Shown in pieces: positions 50,244 through 57,041 of a stretch of 57,041 nucleotides of DNA. Location: positions 1 through 57,041 of the forward strand of contig JAGXNO010000022.1 in assembly GCA_019894975.1 (NCBI GenBank). Direction: 5' to 3'. The notes beneath the pieces are model-generated. The model was not told the origin of the DNA and searched no databases. It saw only the letters and a program-made list of their open reading frames with translations. Both the position numbers and the translations under genes were made by a program. Origin of the DNA: Promethearchaeota archaeon. Lineage in GTDB: Archaea; Asgardarchaeota; Lokiarchaeia; Sigyniarchaeales; SOKP01. Positions within the stretch are counted from its first letter, which is position 1; each line of letters begins with the position of its first letter.

Positions 50244-52013
50244 TTGGAAGCTAATTTTACTCCTAAAGAAAAAGAGACGTATGATAGATATCTCGCAAAG
50301 GCAGAGGAAGTGTGGAAAAATGAAAATCAGAGTGTTGGGATTTATGTCGAACAACTTGCTAAGGATTTCCCAAACAAAAACGCTTTATTTTACGAGGATA
50401 GCTCATGGACATGGAAGGAATTTAATGAGGAAGTAAATCTTATTGCAAATTATTTCCAAAAACTCGGACTGAAGCCAGGAGATACGATTGCTGTGATGAT
50501 GGAAAATTCCCCAAATTATTTTTTTGTTACTACCGGAATTAATAAAATACAGGGAACAAGTGCGCTAATTAATATTAATCAAAGAAGACAAGCTTTAATT
50601 CACTCAATCAAAATTGTGAATGCTAAATATATTATTGTTGACGGAGATAGTCTTCCGAATTTACTTGAAGTAATTGAGGAAGTGCATTTCAGGGATGATG
50701 AAATTTTTATTTTGAACAGCTTAGATCAAGTTCAGAATGAGTATATCGATCTCCAAAGAAAAATAAAAGATATTACTAAAAATAATCCTGCGACAACTAA
50801 AAACTCAACAATGACCGACATTGGATTTTATATCTACACTTCAGGGACTACAGGTCTCCCTAAAGCAGTAATAATAGAAAACCAATCACTTACTTGGAAT
50901 GGAGTATTTTACGGATATTCGATAACCCAAGCGGATTCTAATGATATAATTCTAATTGCAAATCCCTTATATCACTCTTTATCAATTTGCACAGCATGGG
51001 GTATCGCTGTGTATTTGGGTGCGACAGTTGTATTACGTAAACGAATTTCTGCCTCAAATTTTTGGAGAGACATTCACAAATATAAAATTACTTTCTCGAC
51101 ATATGTTGGTGAAATTCCTCGCTATCTTTTAAATCAACTCCCGTCTGAATTAGAAAAAAACCATACACTTAAAAAAATGCTGGGTTTAGGATTAAGGAAA
51201 GACATTTGGTTAAAATTTAAAGAACGATTTCAGATCGAACATATTTTTGAATATTATAGTTCCACAGAAGGTTATGGACCGATTATAAATGTAGACGAAG
51301 TTCCAGGTATGATTGGAAGAAATAATATTCCAAATCATGCTTTAGTAAAAGCGGATCCAGAAACTGGTGAGCTCTTTAAAGATGAAGATGGTTATCTTAA
51401 ATGTGAGCCGGGAGATGTTGGAATGTCCTTAATGAAGATTCTGGAGATTGAGAATTTTAGAAAGTATAGCAATAAAGAGAAGACAAATGAGAGGGTTATT
51501 CGAAATGTCTTCGAAGAAGGAGATGCATATTTTATTACAGGTGATTTACTTCAGCTCCATGATGATATGTGGCTTTCTTTTGCAGATAGATTCGGGGATA
51601 CTTTCCGCTGGAAAGGAGAAAATGTTTCTACCCAAGAAGTTGAAAATATTTTGAGCTCCCATGTATCAATTTTAATGAGTGCTGTATATGGCGTAGAGAT
51701 CCCAAATCATGAAGGAAAAGCAGGAATGGCAGCGATTAAACTTGATCCAAATATGGGATTTAAACCAGATGAAATCTCTCGTTTTGTTACTGAAGTGCTA
51801 CCAAAATATTCCATACCAATTTTTATTCGTATACGTCAGCAACTAGAAGTAACAGGGAGTAAAAAAATTAGAAAGTCAAATCTTCGAAAAGAAGGATTTA
51901 ATCTTAATGAAATTACAGAACCTATGTATTTTTGGGATTCAAAAATAAGTAAATATATCGAATTTAATCAAATAAAATATCAAGAAATTGTAAATGGAAA
52001 AGTACATCTCTAA
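50244..52013 (+). CDS. AMP-forming acyl-CoA synthetase, FATP-like
   Basis: A 589-residue ANL-superfamily ligase activating fatty or related acids. The ATP/AMP motif is YTSGTTGLPKAV. A later acidic motif is ITGDLLQLHDD. DTFRWKGENVSTQEVE has the form found in very-long-chain/FATP (SLC27) enzymes rather than bacterial FadD. The C-terminal Lys region GSKKIRKSNLRKEGF provides the adenylation Lys. It starts with TTG at 50244. The ArsR-like gene just upstream could regulate it. No membrane helix is evident. Confidence 0.88.
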   Translation: MEANFTPKEKETYDRYLAKAEEVWKNENQSVGIYVEQLAKDFPNKNALFYEDSSWTWKEFNEEVNLIANYFQKLGLKPGDTIAVMMENSPNYFFVTTGINKIQGTSALININQRRQALIHSIKIVNAKYIIVDGDSLPNLLEVIEEVHFRDDEIFILNSLDQVQNEYIDLQRKIKDITKNNPATTKNSTMTDIGFYIYTSGTTGLPKAVIIENQSLTWNGVFYGYSITQADSNDIILIANPLYHSLSICTAWGIAVYLGATVVLRKRISASNFWRDIHKYKITFSTYVGEIPRYLLNQLPSELEKNHTLKKMLGLGLRKDIWLKFKERFQIEHIFEYYSSTEGYGPIINVDEVPGMIGRNNIPNHALVKADPETGELFKDEDGYLKCEPGDVGMSLMKILEIENFRKYSNKEKTNERVIRNVFEEGDAYFITGDLLQLHDDMWLSFADRFGDTFRWKGENVSTQEVENILSSHVSILMSAVYGVEIPNHEGKAGMAAIKLDPNMGFKPDEISRFVTEVLPKYSIPIFIRIRQQLEVTGSKKIRKSNLRKEGFNLNEITEPMYFWDSKISKYIEFNQIKYQEIVNGKVHL

Positions 52014-52062
52014 GTTGTGGAATTAAATTTTTATTTCTTAGTGCGTTCCTATAGTTTGAGCT

Positions 52063-53250
52063 TTAAATTAATGATAATAAACCATATAAACCAAGCAATA
52101 GCATAAAAGATATAAAAATAGGTTTCCCCAAGACTTTTACAACTTTCATAAAATCTGTTTCAAAGTATTCTGTGCTATAGGCAACACAAGGATGAAGTGG
52201 AGTAATCAGATAACCTAAAGAAATAGAAGTATAGATAAAGATGAAATCGATAAGTGACATAGTAAGAACGGTAATTGGTGCTAAATATATAGGAATTACA
52301 ATTGATATTGGTAATTGAATACGTCCCGTTGCGAATCCGAGAAAAAATCCAATTAATATTAGAAGAAATACTGATAAATCTAACACTGCAATTTCCTCAG
52401 GAGCACCAGAAAGGACAAAGACCTCTAAGAATATAAACATTGAAAAAATAATTAATGGGAATCGCCATATTTTCATTTTTTTTGAGATAGTCTTTACACT
52501 TGAGAAGTTCATCTTACCAAATCTGAGAGCAAGCCAAATACTAAAAACGAGACCAATAAGAAGGAACAGTTCAGGAACAGAGAAATTAAAAAATATTCTT
52601 CCAACAAAATCTAAGATTGGTGCAATAAGAATTGGCACCAAATTGTGAAAAGCTCTTTTAAGATCTCTTTCTCCTTGTTCGGTAAAAGGTGATATATTCT
52701 TTACTAGAGTAATATATCCTATTAACCACATTACAATAAGGCCAGGAAACAATCCGAGTACAAGTATATAAAGATTTATATCAGTGAGAAAACTGGATAT
52801 AATCAATGAAGAAGATAAGGGATAAACCATTATTAGCATATGTCTATACCACACATTAATTGAGACTTTTTTAGTTGCATCTTCTTCAGAATCTATTTGC
52901 TGTACAATAGGAGCTGACATTAATGCGCCCCCCGGCACCGGTAATAAACCAAATAAAGCAGGTATCATCATTAGAGAAGATTTCTTCGAAATTCGCATTT
53001 TTTGAATCATCTCCATCATCAACCCAGATTCTTCCATTATCCCTCCCAGAATTGGTATAAAGATCATAATAATAATCAGGGTTAGAATCGATGGATTAGT
53101 CAAAACATTGATTAGGGATTGCAAGATATTAACTCCTGCCAATAGAGCAAAACCAAACGCTCCTAAAGTTAAAACAATGCCTAATTCATACTTAGAAAGT
53201 ATCATAACTAGGCCAATAACAATGACAAAACTTAACCATGCCGGTAACAT
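52063..53250 (-). CDS. DUF401 family membrane transporter
   Basis: A 395-residue integral membrane protein with about ten hydrophobic helices. FGLLPVPGGALMSAPIVQQI (about 99-118) is the family's signature re-entrant-type motif, shared with ion-transporter/citrate-like permeases. Near the C-terminus, YLITPLHPCVAYS occupies the equivalent second repeat. An organic anion substrate is likely but unproven. ATG start at 53250. Convergent with the acyl-CoA synthetase, 49 nt apart. Confidence 0.82.
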   Translation of the reverse strand: MLPAWLSFVIVIGLVMILSKYELGIVLTLGAFGFALLAGVNILQSLINVLTNPSILTLIIIMIFIPILGGIMEESGLMMEMIQKMRISKKSSLMMIPALFGLLPVPGGALMSAPIVQQIDSEEDATKKVSINVWYRHMLIMVYPLSSSLIISSFLTDINLYILVLGLFPGLIVMWLIGYITLVKNISPFTEQGERDLKRAFHNLVPILIAPILDFVGRIFFNFSVPELFLLIGLVFSIWLALRFGKMNFSSVKTISKKMKIWRFPLIIFSMFIFLEVFVLSGAPEEIAVLDLSVFLLILIGFFLGFATGRIQLPISIVIPIYLAPITVLTMSLIDFIFIYTSISLGYLITPLHPCVAYSTEYFETDFMKVVKVLGKPIFISFMLLLGLYGLLSLI

Positions 53251-53362
53251 ATCTTGGAATCGAGGACTTTGATAATTCTACAAACGCTTTCTTATAAAAA
53301 TAAAGGAAAAAATAATTACTTTCTCATTAATGAAAAACTCCTTGTGAGTTGTATTTCGTCTT

Positions 53363-54196
53363 TTAGGGAATTTCAACACCTGGAACTTCTACTTTTACAA
53401 ATTCAATTTTTCCACTTGTTCTTTTACCATAAAAGAGTTGATTGGTGCACATAAAAAGAGTTCTCCCATCCTCTCCACCCAAACAGCACGCATAGACATT
53501 AGTATCATTTACTTTAACAGTAGAAGTGATTTCTCCTCCTTCCAGAATACGTAAAACTTCTGCATTTGATGGGTTTGCCACCCATATAGCTCCCTCTTCA
53601 TCAAGGCAAATACCATCTGGAGAAAATCCTTCAAATTCTGCCCAAGTTCTTCGGTTTGTTAAATTCCCTGAAGGTTCAATATCGAAAGCAGTAAGACGTC
53701 CTCCATGACTTTCCCCTACAATGAAAGTCTTATTATCGGGAGTCACTATACAACCGTTGGGAAATAGAAGACCTTCCGCAACAATACTAGCTTTCCCCTC
53801 TCGAGTGACCATAATAATAGTTGTAGGGTCAGAAGGGGGTTCGGGTGTTTTAGAACCCCAGTTCCCAATGTAAGTTCGTTCTTTAGCATCAGTTACACAA
53901 TCATTACAGTTATAATCTGTAAGTTTGCTTAGGTCCGCATGAATTTTCAATCCATCTGGATCTAAACGCATTAAACGTCGTTTTTGCATCGAAACTACAA
54001 GCATCCTACCATCATTTAAAAAACCCAATCCTGAGGTAAAATCCTGCATTTGGATAATAGTTTCTGATTTACCTTTATCATCTACAGCAATGACTTTTCC
54101 TGAAACGGCATCCGAAAAATACAACTTTCCGTTTCTCCACCTAGGTCCTTCAGGAAATTCCAAATCCGACAATAAAACTTTAGTCTCTTTATTCAT
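53363..54196 (-). CDS. SMP-30/gluconolactonase-like beta-propeller
   Basis: About 277 residues, a six-bladed propeller of the SMP-30/gluconolactonase/lactone hydrolase group. Metal-site residues fit the family: Glu in FPEGPRW, Asn in YNCNDCVTD and Asp in SPDGICLDE. I start at ATG 54196 because a TATA box (54250-54257) sits between it and the ATG at 54265, so the longer frame begins before transcription does. It is probably a lactonase of sugar or aldonate metabolism. Confidence 0.85.
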   Translation of the reverse strand: MNKETKVLLSDLEFPEGPRWRNGKLYFSDAVSGKVIAVDDKGKSETIIQMQDFTSGLGFLNDGRMLVVSMQKRRLMRLDPDGLKIHADLSKLTDYNCNDCVTDAKERTYIGNWGSKTPEPPSDPTTIIMVTREGKASIVAEGLLFPNGCIVTPDNKTFIVGESHGGRLTAFDIEPSGNLTNRRTWAEFEGFSPDGICLDEEGAIWVANPSNAEVLRILEGGEITSTVKVNDTNVYACCLGGEDGRTLFMCTNQLFYGKRTSGKIEFVKVEVPGVEIP

Positions 54197-54249
54197 ATCA
54201 ATCAATTTATTTCTTTTGTTATCTACAAAAAGAAAAATAAAAGCGTTCT

Positions 54250-54257
54250 TATATAGG
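54250..54257 (-). promoter_or_regulatory. TATA box of the SMP-30 gene
   Basis: TATATAAG on the minus strand, 54-61 nt before ATG 54196, predicts transcription from about 54226. It rules out the upstream ATG at 54265. Confidence 0.5.
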
Positions 54258-54423
54258 TTTCCCACAAGCTATACAGAAGTTGAAAAACAGGTTTATAACT
54301 TGCCGAAATCAATAAATCATCTCCGTACCCACAGATTTATTGAAATATTTCTTATAAAATTATATCAAAATTATTTTTAATTTGATTAAAAAGGTGGGAT
54401 GATTTAATATAACGGTTCAAGAA

Positions 54424-54819
54424 ATGAAAAATGATCTGACAAAATATCTGTCAAGTAAGAAGCTTGAGGAACACGTATCTCATATAATAGCCATTATTGA
54501 TAGGCATAGTAATAAAAAGCCAAATCAAGTCCGTACAGCAACAAAACCGATCAAGAGAAGAGGATCAAAAGAGAGTCTATTTGAAAACCAATTTTTTGTG
54601 ATAGCGAAAGATTATCACACTAAAGACAAAATTGATATTTGGGTATTAAAACTAAAGCGCAAAATCTGGTTAGAAAAAGATCAATTCTCTGAATTAAAAG
54701 AACTTATTGAATGCTACGAGGGATATTATTCAGGCTTTTCAGGGGGCTTTATTTTTCCCTCCATGCCTACCGCAAAAATCATTGAAGAAGTAACAGAACT
54801 TCTTCTGAGTCTTGTATAA
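54424..54819 (+). CDS. Hypothetical protein
   Basis: A 131-residue protein, basic in the first half (NKKPNQVRTATKPIKRRG), then a mixed alpha/beta part (FFVIAKDYHTKDKIDIWVLKLKRKIWLE) and a Gly/Phe-rich segment YYSGFSGGFIFPSMPTAKI. The final segment could be a loop or a weak membrane-associated stretch. No family recognised. ATG start. Upstream ATG-less frame gives no clear longer form. Confidence 0.5.
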   Translation: MKNDLTKYLSSKKLEEHVSHIIAIIDRHSNKKPNQVRTATKPIKRRGSKESLFENQFFVIAKDYHTKDKIDIWVLKLKRKIWLEKDQFSELKELIECYEGYYSGFSGGFIFPSMPTAKIIEEVTELLLSLV

Positions 54820-54915
54820 TTCAAGTTTTACGACTTTTTTCCTATAGTACTAATATGCAATAATAGTATTCTAGTTTATTTGGGCAATTACTTTAATTAA
54901 TCGTTAATCATTACA

Positions 54916-55974
54916 ATGGATATGGAAGAAAAATTTCCTGTGGTAGATGTAACTGGGAGTCCTGAAGAAATAGGGACACAACATGGAAAAATATTGAAAA
55001 ACCGAATAAACAGAGTAATTGATTTTTATAGTGATGTAACCAAGAAATTAGATGAAGATGATCGGGAGAGTAATAGAAAGTATATTTTGGACTCAGCTCG
55101 AACTTTTAAAAATGTTATTCATACATATAATTCAGATTATTCAATTGAAATTGAATCAATTGCAGAAGCAGCAGATGTAGATCCTCTTTGGATTTATGCA
55201 ATTAATTCAAGAAGTGAAATTATGTCAAATATGGAAAATGAGAGTACTGAGTGTACTGCATTATATTTCAAAAATTCACGTATTCTAGGCCAAAACTGGG
55301 ATTGGGCTGCAAATTTTGAAGAATTAGCCTTTATTATGAGATTAACCAAACCAGATGGCCACAAAATAATTCAAGTAACTGAACCAGGAATGATTGGTAA
55401 AATTGGTTTTAATAGTTCAGGTTTAGGGGTGTGTTTAAATTTCCTTCATGTAGACGAAGAATTAAACGGATTACCAATTCATATTATTCTTCGTGCGATG
55501 CTAGATTGTAAATCTATTGAAGAAGCAAAAAGCTTAGCTAAAAATGTAGGCAAGGGTCAATCGGGGAATATATTGATCGGTGATAAAAATGGGAAATACC
55601 AGGATATTGAATTTGGGGGGAATGAAGTCTATCTTTTAGACGTTGAAAATAACCATTTTATTCATACAAACCATTTTTTGAAGAATGAAACACTTAATTC
55701 AGAACCAGAATTATTACTAAGCTCATTTAATAGATACAAAACAGCTACTAATTTGGCAAAAAGTAACCAGACCCAGTCTTTAGAGCGTATGAAAAGTATA
55801 TTATTAGATGATACTGATCCTGAATTACCGATATGTAGGAAATTTATCCCTGGTACAGTAATGGAAAAAGTTGGCACTGTATGCACGATTTTGATGGATT
55901 TGAATCAGGAAGTGATACATATTACTAAAGGAAGCCCCCTTCATAATCCATTTACCAAAATCTCACTAAATTAA
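54916..55974 (+). CDS. C45-family NTN hydrolase (acyl-CoA:6-APA acyltransferase-like)
   Basis: A 352-residue NTN-hydrolase-fold protein. The N-terminal GSPEEIGTQHGK motif and the downstream STECTALYF, where Cys is the nucleophile exposed by autoprocessing in related enzymes, are diagnostic, as is GQNWDW. Family members cleave or transfer acyl groups on amides (penicillin acyltransferase, AAT/C45 peptidases). Substrate unknown. ATG start. The last ~90 residues (about 262-352) are regular. Confidence 0.85.
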   Translation: MDMEEKFPVVDVTGSPEEIGTQHGKILKNRINRVIDFYSDVTKKLDEDDRESNRKYILDSARTFKNVIHTYNSDYSIEIESIAEAADVDPLWIYAINSRSEIMSNMENESTECTALYFKNSRILGQNWDWAANFEELAFIMRLTKPDGHKIIQVTEPGMIGKIGFNSSGLGVCLNFLHVDEELNGLPIHIILRAMLDCKSIEEAKSLAKNVGKGQSGNILIGDKNGKYQDIEFGGNEVYLLDVENNHFIHTNHFLKNETLNSEPELLLSSFNRYKTATNLAKSNQTQSLERMKSILLDDTDPELPICRKFIPGTVMEKVGTVCTILMDLNQEVIHITKGSPLHNPFTKISLN

Positions 55975-56331
55975 ATTCCTAGTAAACTTTCTTATAGTAC
56001 AAAATTATAAGAGTAAAAATTGAAAAAATTGAGTATAGAACATTACTCTCCCAATCAAAAGAAGAGTAGGCTCTATTAGATCTCAATTATTTTTCTTAAA
56101 GGCTCTAAATTTCTTCCAGTTCTCCACGGGTACAACTCTCACACTCGCCTTGTATGAATTACCCATAACTCTCTTAAATATATTGAACAAAACTACTATA
56201 TAAAATTAGCTCAAGTTAAAAAAAAAAAATAAATCTAAGCTCACTACCATACTCCTTCTAAATCATATAAACCTTTTAATTACCAATCAAAATGCGATAT
56301 TTTTATTGTTTTAAAATACTTAGATTATTCT
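55975..56331. other. AT-rich gap before the truncated GNAT
   Basis: 357 nt. It contains a possible 27-codon minus-strand ORF (56083-56166) and a 12-nt poly-A run near 56218-56230. I see no tRNA or other clear RNA gene. Confidence 0.4.
56083..56166 (-). CDS. Possible 27-residue basic mini-protein
   Basis: ATG 56166 to TGA 56083-56085, encoding a short Lys/Arg/Val-rich chain (VRVVPVENWKKF). A TATA-like TTTATATAG stretch lies about 35 nt upstream, and the segment is richer in GC than its flanks. No homologue is known to me. It may be a chance ORF. Confidence 0.25.
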   Translation of the reverse strand: MGNSYKASVRVVPVENWKKFRAFKKNN

Positions 56332-57041
56332 ATGAAATATGATCGATTAAGAGCAATTCGAGTATCACCTGATAATGAAGCATTTTTCTATGATTATATT
56401 AAAAATAACTTTGCTGAATACTTCTTTTTTCATGTCGATTATGCTCAATATCCGGAAAGCACTGAAATCTATATAGCGTTAGATAATGGAGATAAGATTC
56501 AAGGAATGGTCTTAGTCTGGAAAGATCGCAGAATTCAATTGAGAGGATCCATTACAAGTCTTGAATTTTTATTAAGTGGAAAGAAGTATAATCCGATATC
56601 TATTACTGGATTTGATAACCATAAAAAATTGATCGCAAAATTCTTTCCGGATTATAAAAAAGAAATTGCGCTGTATCGCATGTTTTTAAATGAAGGAGAT
56701 CAAAAGGATTTTGAGAAATATGCTTTCCAGAGACTAAATGAATCTTATAGAGAAGAGATAGCATCGTTAATGAGAATTGCTGACCCTATTTATTGGGGTT
56801 CACGCGAGCCAGAGGATATCTTGATTGATGAAAATAATATATGGTATGGGATAGTAGAAAGAAAAGAGTTGATAAGTATAACGAGCATATGGAAATATCA
56901 AAGTATAGGATATATAACCATCGTTGGGACTCGTCCAAATTACTGGACGAAAGGATATGCCAGTTCGTTAATCTCTTCAGCATTAAAAGATTTATTTTGC
57001 GAAAAAGAACAATGTTTCATTATGGTGAGGATGGCCAATAC
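56332..57041 (+). CDS. GNAT-family acetyltransferase, truncated at the right edge
   Basis: A frame from ATG 56332 runs open to the window end (236 codons). The N-terminal ~140 residues form a variable or GNAT-like region (DKIQGMVLVWKDRRIQL). The C-terminal part is a GNAT domain: IGYITIVGTRPNYWTKGYASSLI has the beta-strand followed by R-x(n)-G-Y-A-S-x-L, the acetyl-CoA pyrophosphate-binding motif A. This two-part layout resembles FeeM/GNAT_acetyltr_2 types, in which the N-terminal half is also GNAT-like. Function unknown. Confidence 0.75.
   Translation, partial: MKYDRLRAIRVSPDNEAFFYDYIKNNFAEYFFFHVDYAQYPESTEIYIALDNGDKIQGMVLVWKDRRIQLRGSITSLEFLLSGKKYNPISITGFDNHKKLIAKFFPDYKKEIALYRMFLNEGDQKDFEKYAFQRLNESYREEIASLMRIADPIYWGSREPEDILIDENNIWYGIVERKELISITSIWKYQSIGYITIVGTRPNYWTKGYASSLISSALKDLFCEKEQCFIMVRMAN

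Noticed and set aside
53363..54265. Longer form of the SMP-30 protein from ATG 54265
   Set aside because: A TATA box lies downstream of that ATG and the extra 23 residues do not fit the propeller start.
1..57041. CRISPR array, insertion sequence or prophage
   Set aside because: No regularly spaced repeats, transposase, integrase or phage structural genes were seen; the only clear repeat is the in-frame duplication at 35997-36164.

Overview
This AT-rich window (roughly 30% GC by eye) comes from an archaeon, most likely an Asgard (Promethearchaeota, Lokiarchaeia-like) lineage. The archaeal core is clear: DNA polymerase D (both subunits), Orc1/Cdc6, RpoH and an unsplit RpoB, TFE-alpha, MBF1, PAN with a C-terminal HbYX motif, NAC, Cbf5, RtcB with archease, CDP-archaeol synthase, and tRNA genes with bulge-helix-bulge introns and no encoded CCA. 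The Asgard assignment rests on three Ras/Rab-type small GTPases. One is fused to a Roadblock/LC7 domain, and one carries a long Pro/Ser/Lys-rich tail ending in a zinc ribbon. All names come from motif recognition by eye; no database search was run.

Layout. 1-3.9 kb: rtcB, convergent with archease, then a KH-domain protein and carS. 3.9-11.7 kb: a replication island of orc1, a DUF2240/SWIM-like gene, and the divergent polD subunits, with an AT-rich origin candidate before orc1. 11.7-17.6 kb: a membrane M28 peptidase, three intron-bearing tRNA genes (Leu-GAG, Thr-CGU, Lys-UUU), the Roadblock-GTPase fusion, thiL, cbf5 and an RsmC-like methyltransferase. 17.7-29.6 kb: rpoH-rpoB (no rpoA follows), small membrane proteins, TFE, a molybdopterin oxidoreductase, MBF1, PAN, an arcTGT-type PUA protein, NAC. 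29.6-40.8 kb: cupin, anaerobic ribonucleotide reductase, MazG-like protein, MfnA-type decarboxylase, the zinc-ribbon/GTPase pair, branched-chain aminotransferase, a minimal GTPase, thioesterase, saccharopine-dehydrogenase-like protein, ferredoxin. 40.9-57 kb: a metabolic and accessory part with radical SAM/SPASM, gamma-carbonic anhydrase, 4-hydroxybutyryl-CoA dehydratase divergent from an ADP-forming acyl-CoA synthetase alpha subunit, an ACT protein, an ArsR-like regulator, a FATP-like acyl-CoA synthetase, a DUF401 transporter, an SMP-30 protein, a C45-type NTN hydrolase and a truncated GNAT.

How it fits together. The first 30 kb is mostly information processing. The most striking signal is that all three tRNA genes carry 30-35 nt introns outside the canonical 37/38 position. 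tRNA-Leu(GAG) has two of them (D-loop and T-loop), and removing each at a bulge-helix-bulge restores a normal arm. The splicing ligase rtcB and its activator archease lie in the same window. The right half suggests an anaerobic heterotroph that uses acyl-CoA chemistry (4-hydroxybutyryl-CoA dehydratase, acyl-CoA synthetases, glycyl-radical NrdD, ferredoxin, radical SAM and molybdopterin enzymes).
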